NCBI GenBank assembly: GCA_048264125.1 | Contig: JBLXDM010000005.1 | Coordinates: forward strand, 62,001-126,000 | Reading direction: 5' to 3' | DNA from: M1-B18 sp048264125 | GTDB lineage: Bacteria; Bacillota; Clostridia; Peptostreptococcales; Natronincolaceae | Length of the DNA stretch: 64,000 bases | Shown here: piece by piece, positions 26,797 through 35,084 of the stretch | Layout of the letters: the number at the start of each line of letters is the position of its first letter | How positions within the stretch are numbered: position 1 is the first letter of the stretch | Notes under the pieces: generated by a model | Seen by the model: the letters and a program-made list of their open reading frames with translations, nothing else | Database searches by the model: none | Told to the model about the DNA's origin: nothing | Made by a program: the position numbers and the translations under genes

Positions 26797-27240
26797 TCAC
26801 TTACTGGCACTTCTGAAGGAGACAATTTGATCAACGAAGAGCTCTTCCTCCTTAAGCAGCATTTGCTTAAACTGCTCTTGGGCCTTATCCTTCAGCTTAT
26901 CAAATATCATTGTCTGCTTTTTTGCTTCCACCAGCTCTAGTCTGCAATTATCCACGTGACTTTCGCATTTCTTAACCACCACATTTTGATTTTCTATCTG
27001 ACGCTGCATATAGTCTCTTTTACTGCCAAAGCTCTGTAGATCCTTTACGGTTATAACCTGCTGTGTCATCTCAGCAAACTCATTATTTACCACATCTCTT
27101 TTTTCGATAAAGTCCTGCAGTCGATTGGACTCCTCATTAAAGTACTGAGTAGCTGTACCAAGCTGTGATTTTTTAGTATCCTCCAGCCTTTCCTTTATAT
27201 CCAAGATTGTTTGAAATCTAAATGAAAATTTGTTCTTCAT
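26797..27240 (-). CDS. fliJ: flagellar export chaperone FliJ
   Basis: Coiled-coil stalk of the export ATPase, similar in role to the gamma subunit of F1. About 147 residues, nearly all charged helix: FSFRFQTILDIKERLEDTKK at the start, then Gln/Glu/Lys-rich heptads. The ATG at 27240 has GGAGGGGTAAG just upstream; a longer start would overlap fliI. Directly after fliI. Confidence 0.92.
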   Translation of the reverse strand: MKNKFSFRFQTILDIKERLEDTKKSQLGTATQYFNEESNRLQDFIEKRDVVNNEFAEMTQQVITVKDLQSFGSKRDYMQRQIENQNVVVKKCESHVDNCRLELVEAKKQTMIFDKLKDKAQEQFKQMLLKEEELFVDQIVSFRSASK

Positions 27241-27256
27241 CTTACCCCTCCTCAGT

Positions 27257-28573
27257 TTAGCCATTTAATAGGGAGCTTAATTGTGAAGCAGTATCCTCAA
27301 AGGAAACATCTTCATTTACCCTTTGCTTTAAAAACTGATTTATGCTGTCAATCCTCTGCATCGCATTATCGATTCTTCGGTTGGTGCCCTTGACATAGGC
27401 TCCAATATTTATTAAATCCTCGGCCTCATTGTATACCGAAAGAATTTCCTTTATTTGTCCCGACAGCAGCTGGTGCTCCTCTGAAACAATCTGTGGCATT
27501 ACCCTGCTGATGCTGGCCAGCACGTCTATTGCGGGATAGTGATTTTTATTTGCGAGGCGCCTGGACAATACGATATGCCCATCTAGAATTCCCCTTACTG
27601 CATCTGCTATCGGCTCGTTCATATCGTCACCATCCACCAGCACGGTGTAAAGGCCTGTAATTGAACCCTTACTGGATCTTCCTGAACGCTCCAGCAGCCT
27701 TGGTAGAATTGCAAATACTGATGGCGTATAGCCCTTTGTCACCGGTGGCTCCCCCACCGCCAAGCCTACCTCCCTTTGAGCCATTGAGAATCTTGTCAGG
27801 GAATCCATCATAAGCATGACATTTTTGTTTTCATCTCTAAAATATTCTGCTATAGAGGTTGCCAGCAATGCACCCTTCATTCTTACAAGGGGTGGCTGGT
27901 CTGAGGTGGCAACTATAACCACCGACCTTGCCAGTCCGTCCTCCTGTAGGTCATTGTCTATAAATTCTCTAACCTCTCGGCCCCGCTCGCCTATCAGACC
28001 TATAACATTGACATCAGCCATCGTATTTCTCGCTATCATCCCCAGCAATGTACTTTTTCCAACACCACTGCCTGCGAAAATCCCTATTCTCTGCCCATTG
28101 CCGCAGGTCAATAGTCCATCCAGTGCTCTTATTCCAAGCCCCAAGGGCTCCTCAATTTTGGCTCGCTCCAGTGGGTTTGGGGGCGTGCCCATTACGGGAT
28201 AGGTCTTTGAGGATATCAGTGGCCCCTTTCCGTCTATCGGATTTCCGAGTCCGTCAAGAACCCTCCCCAATAGATTGGGTCCCACCTTCACCTGCAAAGA
28301 ATGACCCGTGGCCTCAACTTTGGCACCGGGGCCAATGCCCTCCATTTCCCCCAAAGGCATCAGCAGCACCTTTTTATCCTTAAAGCCCACAACCTCAGCC
28401 AAAATTGGCTGCTGGGTCTTCAATGTGTGGATATAGCATACCTCACCTATATTTACCGCAGGGCCGATTGATTCTATTGTCAGGCCGATCACCTGAGATA
28501 CCCTGCCGGTGTACTTTATCAAATCTGCTGTCTTCAGGGCGTCGAAATATTTTTCCAGTTGAATCGCCATCAT
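27257..28573 (-). CDS. fliI: flagellar export ATPase FliI
   Basis: Hexameric ATPase that energises and selects export substrates. About 438 residues with Walker A in IGIFAGSGVGKSTLLGMIAR (about 160-179), Walker B in VMLMMDSLTRFSMAQREVGL and the family signature PSVFAILPRLLERSG. Complete. Two ATGs in a row (28573 and 28570) and an upstream GTG are possible starts; the ribosome binding site is poor and overlaps the fliH stop, suggesting coupled translation. Confidence 0.97.
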   Translation of the reverse strand: MMAIQLEKYFDALKTADLIKYTGRVSQVIGLTIESIGPAVNIGEVCYIHTLKTQQPILAEVVGFKDKKVLLMPLGEMEGIGPGAKVEATGHSLQVKVGPNLLGRVLDGLGNPIDGKGPLISSKTYPVMGTPPNPLERAKIEEPLGLGIRALDGLLTCGNGQRIGIFAGSGVGKSTLLGMIARNTMADVNVIGLIGERGREVREFIDNDLQEDGLARSVVIVATSDQPPLVRMKGALLATSIAEYFRDENKNVMLMMDSLTRFSMAQREVGLAVGEPPVTKGYTPSVFAILPRLLERSGRSSKGSITGLYTVLVDGDDMNEPIADAVRGILDGHIVLSRRLANKNHYPAIDVLASISRVMPQIVSEEHQLLSGQIKEILSVYNEAEDLINIGAYVKGTNRRIDNAMQRIDSINQFLKQRVNEDVSFEDTASQLSSLLNG

Positions 28574-28578
28574 ATCAA

Positions 28579-29376
28579 TCACTCACTTTGCAATAGCTCT
28601 TTAAATAAATCCTCAACAACCTTTATTTGGGTATCAACGCTGGCATCAATTCTGCCTGAGGCGGTCTCGATGATAATACTGCCGTTGGATAAGGAGGCAT
28701 CGGACTTAATCTCTATATCCTCAATTCCCTCCGTCATCATATATACTCTGTTTTTATAAAGGCTTACTAAATCATAATCTGTATCGCTAACACGTATAAT
28801 CAAGCTTTCGGTGTAGGTGCATTTATTGATACCCTCTTGAATTAGGTTTAACAGCAGCTCATTGTTTTCATTGATTTCCTGCTGAATTACCCTTCGTACG
28901 GTTTCTGTAATCAGTCCAACAATATCCTTTTCCAAGGAAAGGGCTGTCCGCCTTCTTTCATCAAGAACATTTTGCTTCATTGCCTTTGCTTCCTCTAAAA
29001 GCTCTTGATATTCCTTGAAGCCGGCCTCTTGACCCTCCTGATAGCCCTTTTGAAAGCCCTCCTGCCGAGCTCTTTCGGTGATTGTCTTACCATCAGCGTA
29101 GGCCTCCTCGAGAATTATCTCGGCATCGCGCTTTGCATTTTCTAGAAGGATTTCACATTCGGCGTTTGTCTGCTCCAGCAGCTGTTTTGCCTCCTCCTCA
29201 GGAGTTATTGTCACCACTTCGGCAGCTGGCTCCTCCTCCGATGCTGCACTATCCTCTGCTTCGGCAAGCTCCTTCAGCACTCTTTGTATATAGAAGGTAT
29301 TAAAATCTATTTCTTTTTTTTGTCCTAGGGTAACCTCGGTAGATTTAATAACTTTAGACCTAGACAATGATTTCAT
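28579..29376 (-). CDS. fliH: flagellar export stator protein FliH
   Basis: Peripheral stalk and regulator of FliI. About 265 residues: an N-terminal part with QKKEIDFNTFYIQRVLKEL, a long Glu/Ala coiled coil (about 60-145) with the GxxxG-like run GFQKGYQEGQEAGFKEYQE, and a C-terminal FliH/V-ATPase E-like domain. The exact start is uncertain, since the gene overlaps the 3' end of fliG and the GGTGGAGGAG stretch lies almost on the ATG at 29376. Confidence 0.9.
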   Translation of the reverse strand: MKSLSRSKVIKSTEVTLGQKKEIDFNTFYIQRVLKELAEAEDSAASEEEPAAEVVTITPEEEAKQLLEQTNAECEILLENAKRDAEIILEEAYADGKTITERARQEGFQKGYQEGQEAGFKEYQELLEEAKAMKQNVLDERRRTALSLEKDIVGLITETVRRVIQQEINENNELLLNLIQEGINKCTYTESLIIRVSDTDYDLVSLYKNRVYMMTEGIEDIEIKSDASLSNGSIIIETASGRIDASVDTQIKVVEDLFKELLQSE

Positions 29377-30379
29377 CTCCTCCACCACGGGCTATTATAA
29401 TTTCCCCAGCTTCTTCAAGCTTTCTTATGACATTAACGATTTTTTGCTGAGCCTCTTCTACATCCCTTAAGCGAACAGGTCCCATGTAATCCATATCTTC
29501 CTTTATCATCTCAGCCATACGCTTGGACATATTGCCATAGATTACATTTGAAACCTCTTCTGTTGCGCCCTTCAATGCAACAGCCAGCTCCTTATTGTCA
29601 ATTTCTCTAATGAATCTCTGAATAGATGTACTGTCGAGAGTGATAATATCTTCGAATACGAACATTCTCTTTCTAATCTCCTCTGCCAGCTCTGCATCCT
29701 GAACCTCCAGAGTGTCCATGATATTCTTTTCAGTACCCCTGTCAACAGAGTTAAGGATATCAACAATGGACTGTATACCTCCTGCTGAGGTATAATCCTG
29801 GCTTACAAGCGATGACAGCTTTCTTTCCAATACCAGCTCAACCTCTTTTATTATCTCAGGTGAGGTTCTATCCATAGTTGCAATTCGCTTAGCCACCTCC
29901 GACTGCTTTACCTGTGGCAATGCAGACAGTATTTGTGCTGATTGATTTGAGGGTAAATAGGATAATATCAAGGATATGGTCTGGGGGTGCTCGTTCTGTA
30001 TAAAGTTTAGCAATTGACTTGGATCAGCCTTTCTGGCAAAATCAAAGGGCTTAACCTGTAATGATGCCGTCAGCTTGTTGATAATATCCATAGCCTTTTG
30101 AGACCCCAATGCCTTTTCCAGTACATCCTTGGCATAATTGATACCACCCTCAGAGATGTACTCCTGAGCGATGCAAATTTCATAAAATTCGTCGAGAATC
30201 TTCTCCTTCTCTAAAGGTGCTACCTTCCGCATATTAGCAATTTCTAAGGTTAGCTCTTCTATTTCTTCATCGTTGAGATGCTTGAAAATTTGTGCGGAAT
30301 ATTCCGGTCCAAGGCTTATCAATAATATTGCTGCTTTTTCTCTACCGGTCATTTCGCCTCTTAGCCCTTTTTTTGACAT
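29360..30379 (-). CDS. fliG: flagellar motor switch protein FliG
   Basis: Torque-generating ring of the C-ring; touches FliF, FliM and the stator. 339 residues in three domains. The N domain has GREKAAILLISLGPEYSAQI, the middle domain the EHPQTISLILSYL motif (about 130-145), and the C domain the conserved charged helix around MFVFEDIITLDSTSIQRFIR. Complete. Overlaps the start of fliH. Confidence 0.97.
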   Translation of the reverse strand: MSKKGLRGEMTGREKAAILLISLGPEYSAQIFKHLNDEEIEELTLEIANMRKVAPLEKEKILDEFYEICIAQEYISEGGINYAKDVLEKALGSQKAMDIINKLTASLQVKPFDFARKADPSQLLNFIQNEHPQTISLILSYLPSNQSAQILSALPQVKQSEVAKRIATMDRTSPEIIKEVELVLERKLSSLVSQDYTSAGGIQSIVDILNSVDRGTEKNIMDTLEVQDAELAEEIRKRMFVFEDIITLDSTSIQRFIREIDNKELAVALKGATEEVSNVIYGNMSKRMAEMIKEDMDYMGPVRLRDVEEAQQKIVNVIRKLEEAGEIIIARGGGDEIIV

Positions 30380-30389
30380 CCTTTCACCT

Positions 30390-31928
30390 CTAATCCTCGC
30401 TTAACCAATTACGTAGCAACTGCGCTACTGCATCGGGCTTTTTAGTAACTAGCTTTTCTATCTGCTGCTTCACCTGAGAGCCTGACAGCTCTAAATCCAG
30501 TTCCTCTAATTCATCAGCTGCAGCTGCAATTTCTTTAAACGGCAGCTCCTCATCCTTCTTCCTCTTTCTTAAGGTTGCAACCGTCATATAGGCTATACCA
30601 AGCACCAATGCAGCCATAATTCCCCATAACCAAATTGGCACTGCTGCCAAGCCTCCAATCGGTGCATCTGAACCGACAAATTGATCCGTTAAGGAATTAT
30701 TAAATTGCTGTACTCCTACTTGAACAACTCTTGTATCCAAACCTGCAGCAGCTGAGATAATATTGGTTAAATCCCGTCTCTCCTCTGCTGTTAATTCTCC
30801 ATTTGCAAGGGCACTGCTATTTATGTACACCGCCACTGTTATGTCAGCTACCTGACCCTGTGCCTTTACGATCTTTTGTCTTAGCTCATTAATTTCGTAA
30901 TTAATGGTTCTGCTGGCCTCCTCATATATCGAGGAGCTTGGATCCACCTCAACATATTGTGTGGTATCTGTATTTGAGTCTGTGCCGGGAACACCACCTA
31001 CTCCTTCAGAGGAGGAGGAGGATTGCAGCTCCTGAAGACTCCTTATCATACCATTTGTCTCCCCTTCAATAGGAGGAGAAAATTCTATTATTTCGGTAAC
31101 CTCACTGTCAAAATCCAGCTTGACATTTGCCATGGCAACTACATTTCCATAGCCATAAACTGTTGAAAGAAAATCGGTAATACTAAGCTCCAAGTCCTTT
31201 TGAACCGTCTGCTGTAATCCCAATTGACTATTGGGATTATAAACTTCATTTTCCTCAGTCTTTACATTGAGTATCCTACCGTCTGTACCATGAATCGTTA
31301 CATTATCGGGATTTAGACCCTGCACAGCATTGGCAACCAGCACCGCAATACCGTTAATACTCTTGCTATCAGGAGCTGCATTGGACGCCAGCTCAATTAA
31401 TACCGAAGCCTTAGAGGTTTGATTATCGTTGCCTAGTATAAAGCCGTTGCTTTCAGGAACGGTTAGATTGACATATGCCTTACTGACCCATGGTATTTCT
31501 TCTATTGTACTTGCCAGGTAGTTTTGCTGTGCATATAGAAACCTTTGGGACCTTTCTTCACTTGTCATCATAAAGGAATTCGAAAAAGCATCCTCGTAGG
31601 AAAACCTTGCTGTAGGCAAGCCTTGAGTGGCTACCAGCACCTGTGCTCTTTTTTCATCCTTTTTATTTACTAAAATTGTACCAGCAGTATCTCCAAACCT
31701 TGCCTGAATGTCATTTCCCTCTAATACAGTCATTACTTCCCCTGCTTGGGCGGCATCCAAATTATCATATATCAGTATGTATTCAGGTCTGGTAAAATAA
31801 TAAAGTAATCCAGTTGCACTTATTAATATCAAGAGCGCAGCTACGGCTATTTTTGTTTTCTGCTTTTTTTCCATGCCTGAAAAATAATCATTCAATTGAT
31901 GTCGCACGTTTTCTATTGCCTCGGCCAT
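30390..31928 (-). CDS. fliF: flagellar MS-ring protein FliF
   Basis: Forms the membrane ring on which the motor and export gate assemble. 512 residues: membrane helix about 25-43, YscJ/FliF ring-building domains (about 45-220), a variable Ser/Glu-rich segment (about 290-325), a second helix about 430-452 and a cytoplasmic tail ending VAQLLRNWLSED, which binds FliG. Complete, with a GAGGTGAG site. Confidence 0.97.
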   Translation of the reverse strand: MAEAIENVRHQLNDYFSGMEKKQKTKIAVAALLILISATGLLYYFTRPEYILIYDNLDAAQAGEVMTVLEGNDIQARFGDTAGTILVNKKDEKRAQVLVATQGLPTARFSYEDAFSNSFMMTSEERSQRFLYAQQNYLASTIEEIPWVSKAYVNLTVPESNGFILGNDNQTSKASVLIELASNAAPDSKSINGIAVLVANAVQGLNPDNVTIHGTDGRILNVKTEENEVYNPNSQLGLQQTVQKDLELSITDFLSTVYGYGNVVAMANVKLDFDSEVTEIIEFSPPIEGETNGMIRSLQELQSSSSSEGVGGVPGTDSNTDTTQYVEVDPSSSIYEEASRTINYEINELRQKIVKAQGQVADITVAVYINSSALANGELTAEERRDLTNIISAAAGLDTRVVQVGVQQFNNSLTDQFVGSDAPIGGLAAVPIWLWGIMAALVLGIAYMTVATLRKRKKDEELPFKEIAAAADELEELDLELSGSQVKQQIEKLVTKKPDAVAQLLRNWLSED

Positions 31929-31952
31929 TAACTCACCTCATTTCAGCTGTGT

Positions 31953-32264
31953 TTATATCTGCATTCTCGTAATCTCTCGATAAGCATCAAGTACCTTGTT
32001 TCTGATCTGAATAACCAATTGTAAGGATACATCTGCTTTCTGACCAGCAATCATTGCTTCATGCAGATTTTCCAGTTGACCTGAGGCTAGCTGTACTGAG
32101 TAGTCCTCGCTTATTTTCCCAAGGGCTTCTGCTTCCTTAATAGCGTTCATATATAAGTCCTGAAAGGAAAGGACCTCGCTGCCCTCTTGGGCCTCCAATA
32201 GTCCCAGTGTGTTCTTATTCTGTAGCTCGGTGATTTTATTTAAGTTCAAACTGCTTACATTCAT
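31953..32264 (-). CDS. fliE: flagellar hook-basal body protein FliE
   Basis: Junction between MS ring and rod. 103 residues with the FliE pattern SFQDLYMNAIKEAEALGKIS and the C-terminal ADVSLQLVIQIRNKVLDAYR. Normal length. Between flgC and fliF, with a GGGGGAACAG site. Confidence 0.95.
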   Translation of the reverse strand: MNVSSLNLNKITELQNKNTLGLLEAQEGSEVLSFQDLYMNAIKEAEALGKISEDYSVQLASGQLENLHEAMIAGQKADVSLQLVIQIRNKVLDAYREITRMQI

Positions 32265-32282
32265 CGCACTGTTCCCCCACTA

Positions 32283-32723
32283 CTATCTTATTTCTAATGC
32301 TTTTAAAGCCATGCTCTTGGTAGCATTCAAAGCTGTTATATTGGCCTCGTAGCCCCTTGATGCAGAGATCATGTTGGCCATTTCAGTAACAATATCGACA
32401 TTTGGCATCATTACATAGCCATCTTGGTCCGCATCAGGATGTCCTGGATCATATACCTTTTTTAATGGAGAGCTATCATTTTTTATACCAACAACCTCTA
32501 CTCCATTTGAATCATTTTGTTTGACGCCAGCATTTCTTAATACATTGGAAAAGGGATTATTGCTATCCTTTGTCTTAAATACAACTACCTGTCTTCTATA
32601 GGGGCTTCCGTTTGCTGTCCTTGTGGTATTGGCATTCGCTATGTTTTTAGCGATAGTATCCATTCGTAATCTTTCTGCTGTTAAGCCTGTGGCACTTATA
32701 TTCATTGAGTTGAAAATAGACAT
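32283..32723 (-). CDS. flgC: flagellar basal-body rod protein FlgC
   Basis: Proximal rod subunit. 146 residues with the N-terminal FNSMNISATGLTAERLRMDT, followed by IAKNIANANTTRT, and C-terminal GYEANITALNATKSMALKAL. Complete. Six bases after flgB, with an AAGGGAAGTG site. Confidence 0.96.
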   Translation of the reverse strand: MSIFNSMNISATGLTAERLRMDTIAKNIANANTTRTANGSPYRRQVVVFKTKDSNNPFSNVLRNAGVKQNDSNGVEVVGIKNDSSPLKKVYDPGHPDADQDGYVMMPNVDIVTEMANMISASRGYEANITALNATKSMALKALEIR

Positions 32724-32729
32724 TTAATA

Positions 32730-33125
32730 TCACTTCCCTTCATTTATCACTAATTTTAATCTCTGAAAGTGAGAATTGGCATTAGTTGTTAGCGTATTGT
32801 ATATAATTTGATTTTTTGCCAGCTCTGCCATCTCTACATCTATATCTACATTGTTTCCGTCCCTTCTGGTGCTGTAGCCTCCGGTGTCAACTACCTTATG
32901 CTGTAGCTCCTTAGGGTCGATAGGTCCAATATCAAAATGCTTTTGATGGGTATTGAGGCCCTTCAGGGTGGTTCCCTTTAGGTAGTCCTGCAGTAGCTCC
33001 TCGAATACGACTTCAGATTTCTTGAAATTTGGGGTATTGGCATTTGCAATGTTGTTGGTTATAACCTCGTTGCGCTTCCAGGAAGCATTCATTGCTTTAG
33101 TAAGCAAATCAACTTTTTCAAACAT
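32730..33125 (-). CDS. flgB: flagellar basal-body rod protein FlgB
   Basis: Proximal rod subunit and first gene of the flagellar operon. 131 residues with MNASWKRNEVITNNIANANT and PNFKKSEVVFEELLQ near the N-terminus and the C-terminal rod motif around MAELAKNQIIYNTLTTNAN. A strong AAGGAGG site lies 7 bases before the ATG. Upstream is a long non-coding region that should carry the main operon promoter. Confidence 0.96.
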   Translation of the reverse strand: MFEKVDLLTKAMNASWKRNEVITNNIANANTPNFKKSEVVFEELLQDYLKGTTLKGLNTHQKHFDIGPIDPKELQHKVVDTGGYSTRRDGNNVDIDVEMAELAKNQIIYNTLTTNANSHFQRLKLVINEGK

Positions 33126-33184
33126 GGTTCAGCCTCCTTATACAATTTTATTTTTATGATTCCATGATTTGTATTTGTATCGAT

Positions 33185-33191
33185 TGTCGAA
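33185..33191 (+). promoter_or_regulatory. Spo0A-type box upstream of flgB
   Basis: Exact TGTCGAA heptamer, extended to TTGTCGAA, about 60 bases before the flgB start. It is downstream of the putative promoter, so binding would block elongation rather than activate. Single match, low certainty. Confidence 0.3.
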
Positions 33192-33460
33192 ATGTGCAGC
33201 ATATATTGTACATCATGTATTTATTTGATATATTTTTATGAATTCCTTCTTTTTAATTCAAAATTCTACAACCAGGACATAGGACCTATCAGTGTTTTAG
33301 TTGCTTTTTAACGAAATATTTACATAACAAAGGCCCTGTTTGCCGCATATAGAATATTGTTAATTTACATTTTGTGCTATTTTAATAATTATACACCCTA
33401 TACTGGCTTGAAAACCAAAATTTTAGCATAAAATGTCGTTTTTTCAGAATTACAAGTATT

Positions 33461-33490
33461 ATTATATAATGTATATACAAATCTTTACAA
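33461..33490 (-). promoter_or_regulatory. putative sigma-A promoter of the flagellar operon
   Basis: TTGTAA (33485-33490) and TATAAT (33461-33466) on the minus strand with an 18-base spacer. A start near 33454 would give a leader of about 330 nt before flgB, long enough for a regulatory RNA. The -35 matches 4 of 6 and the region is very AT-rich, so chance matches are possible. Confidence 0.35.
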
Positions 33491-33527
33491 TGGGTATATT
33501 GTTTCAATATTTAAAAATAATTTGTGA

Positions 33528-33595
33528 TTTTATACCTAGATTCATTTTTGTTAACGTAATGATATTATGAAAACCAATATACTCTAGGTATAAAA
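33528..33595. repeat. 13-bp perfect inverted repeat
   Basis: TTTTATACCTAGA at 33528-33540 is the exact reverse complement of TCTAGGTATAAAA at 33583-33595, with 42 bases between. Too widely spaced and without a T-run in the right place for a standard terminator. It could be a mobile-element remnant or an operator pair. Confidence 0.6.
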
Positions 33596-33726
33596 ACACT
33601 CCTCATGCCGATGGGCATAAAGAGCCGAATCTCTTCCAGCATTAGAATCCAGACTCCAGTGAAGAGTTGGCAGAAAAAAATACCTGCCCCTAAAACCACA
33701 GGAATACCTGCATCTATATGTATGCA
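33565..33726 (-). pseudogene. possible remnant of a membrane protein gene
   Basis: An open frame of about 53 codons between stops on the minus strand, with no start codon near its beginning. It reads as a hydrophobic helix (GIPVVLGAGIFFCQLFTGVW, then ILMLEEIRLFMPIGM), which is protein-like rather than random. No family recognised. It may be debris of a lost gene; it may also be chance. Confidence 0.3.
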
Positions 33727-34049
33727 TTATGTTACCCTATATAGATACGACAAATTTCGGGAAAATCCTTCTCTGTATGCAACACAATTGTTGGCAATTT
33801 CATAGTGTTTCTGCTGTTTTGTTAATAAATAAATAGCCCATAATAAAAGCAATTCTCTTTTATTATGGGCCGTCTTCAATATGTACAGGTGTTAATATAG
33901 AAGCTGTTCCGCAAAATAATAAGTATTAATTTTGTTTTAAAATTTATTTGTTTCATTATTACCAGTATCAAGAAATAGATTGTCATAAAATTATCTAAAG
34001 GTATATTAGCATTTTTTATCATATTTTGTCAAATAATATAATATTCTGA

Positions 34050-34237
34050 CTGACGTCCTGCTACGATGTATTTTGAAAGAACAAAGTGGCTCCGCCTCGT
34101 TTGTTTTCCAGGGAACCCATGCGTTCCCTAGGACGCTTCGCTGTACCCTCCTTATTTTAATAAGGGGAGACACCCCCCTTAACAACCCCCCATTGTATAA
34201 GAATTCATAGTAAAAAAATAGGACTTTCTTATACAAT
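34050..34237. repeat. GC-rich repeat-like element with terminal hairpin
   Basis: Stands out from its AT-rich surroundings by GC-rich runs (CCCCCC, GGGGAG) and nested palindromes, for example GGGAAC-CCATGC-GTTCCC around 34111-34128. One end carries a 12-bp perfect inverted repeat, ATTGTATAAGAA (34192-34203) and TTCTTATACAAT (34226-34237). It resembles dispersed intergenic repeats seen in clostridial genomes. Copy number cannot be judged from one window. Confidence 0.4.
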
Positions 34238-34238
34238 A

Positions 34239-34270
34239 AAAAAACAGCCCAACAGGACTGTTTTTTATTT
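34239..34270 (-). terminator. rho-independent terminator of codY
   Basis: In the minus-strand transcript AACAGTCC-TGTT-GGGCTGTT forms an 8-bp stem (one G-U pair) followed by a T-run. It lies about 20 bases after the codY stop codon and closes the dprA-topA-hslVU-codY transcript. Confidence 0.8.
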
Positions 34271-34288
34271 ACTCAAATGAGTTAGATA

Positions 34289-35068
34289 TTATCTTTTTAG
34301 CTTCCTCAGTTCTTCCATTAGGCGGTCGTTGAGAATCTTTATATGTGTTCCCTTCATACCTAATGATCTTGATTCAATTACCCCTGCACTTTCGAATTTC
34401 CTAAGGGCATTTACGATAACTGATCGGGTAATGCCTACTCTATCTGCTATTTTGCTGGCTACTAAAAGACCCTCATTGCCATTCAGCTCATTAAATATAT
34501 GCTCAACCGCCTCCAGCTCTGAATATGAAAGCGTCCCTATGGCCATTTGAACAACTGCCTTCTTTCTAGCCTCTTCTTCTATTTCCTCAGTCTTTGCTCT
34601 TAAAATTTCCAAACCAACAACTGTAGCACTATACTCTGCCATTACCAGGTCCTCGTCGGTATATTTAACATCATGTCTTGCCAACACCACTGTACCGATT
34701 CTCTTGCCGCTGCCATTGATAGGCACGATGGTCACCAGCTTATTATAGCTTTGAATATCGTATTTAAATATTTTTAATAGCTCATCCTGTGTAATATTGG
34801 ATTTCGTCTCAGTAATCTTCATCAGCTGCTCATTGTATTCTTCGGGAAATTTCTTTTCGTCAGTTCTTTCATCAACTACTATTGGGCAGTCGGATGCGTC
34901 AGTAAGACTTACACCTAATACCTTCCCCTTTGAGCTTGCCACATAGACATTTGCATCTAATATTTCACTTAAAATTCTGCATACCTCATTAAAGGAAACA
35001 GGGTGCTCTCCCTGCTGCTGTAATATTTTATTAATTCTTCTTGTTTTTTCTAAAAGTGCGCTAGGCAT
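34289..35068 (-). CDS. codY: global transcriptional repressor CodY
   Basis: Senses branched-chain amino acids and GTP and represses stationary-phase, amino-acid, motility and sporulation genes. 259 residues: an N-terminal GAF domain (about 1-155, LLEKTRRINKILQQ at its start) and a winged helix-turn-helix (about 195-255) with ASKIADRVGITRSVIVNALR, then the conserved KFESAGVIESRSLGMKGTHI. The ATG at 35068 with AAAGGAGGAATTAG upstream is the start; a longer frame would overlap hslU. Last gene before the flagellar operon, as in B. subtilis. Confidence 0.97.
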   Translation of the reverse strand: MPSALLEKTRRINKILQQQGEHPVSFNEVCRILSEILDANVYVASSKGKVLGVSLTDASDCPIVVDERTDEKKFPEEYNEQLMKITETKSNITQDELLKIFKYDIQSYNKLVTIVPINGSGKRIGTVVLARHDVKYTDEDLVMAEYSATVVGLEILRAKTEEIEEEARKKAVVQMAIGTLSYSELEAVEHIFNELNGNEGLLVASKIADRVGITRSVIVNALRKFESAGVIESRSLGMKGTHIKILNDRLMEELRKLKR

Positions 35069-35084
35069 TCTAATTCCTCCTTTG

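Larger units (their letters stand above)
33126..34288. other. 1.16-kb intergenic region between flgB and codY
   Basis: AT-rich stretch without a convincing gene. It holds, in the minus-strand direction, the codY terminator, a GC-rich repeat-like element (34050-34237), a weak promoter-like pair (TTGACA 34027-34032 and TAATAT 34003-34008, spacer 18), a start-less membrane-protein-like reading frame (33565-33726), a 13-bp inverted repeat (33528-33540 and 33583-33595), a better promoter-like pair (33461-33490), a Spo0A-type box (33185-33191) and the flgB ribosome binding site. I looked for the c-di-GMP riboswitch core known before C. difficile flgB and did not find it. Confidence 0.6.

Noticed and set aside
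33126..33490. c-di-GMP (GEMM) riboswitch in the flgB leader
   Set aside because: Expected from C. difficile, but the conserved GGGCAAACC and GCAAAGCC cores are not present. A GGCAAACAGGGCC stretch is in the wrong order.
33605..33805. Plus-strand frame of 66 codons
   Set aside because: No ribosome binding site. Its Ser/Pro/Ile pattern looks like the shadow of the hydrophobic minus-strand frame.
34006..34236. Minus-strand frame of 76 codons
   Set aside because: Begins with TTG inside a hairpin and crosses the palindromic repeat-like element. No ribosome binding site.
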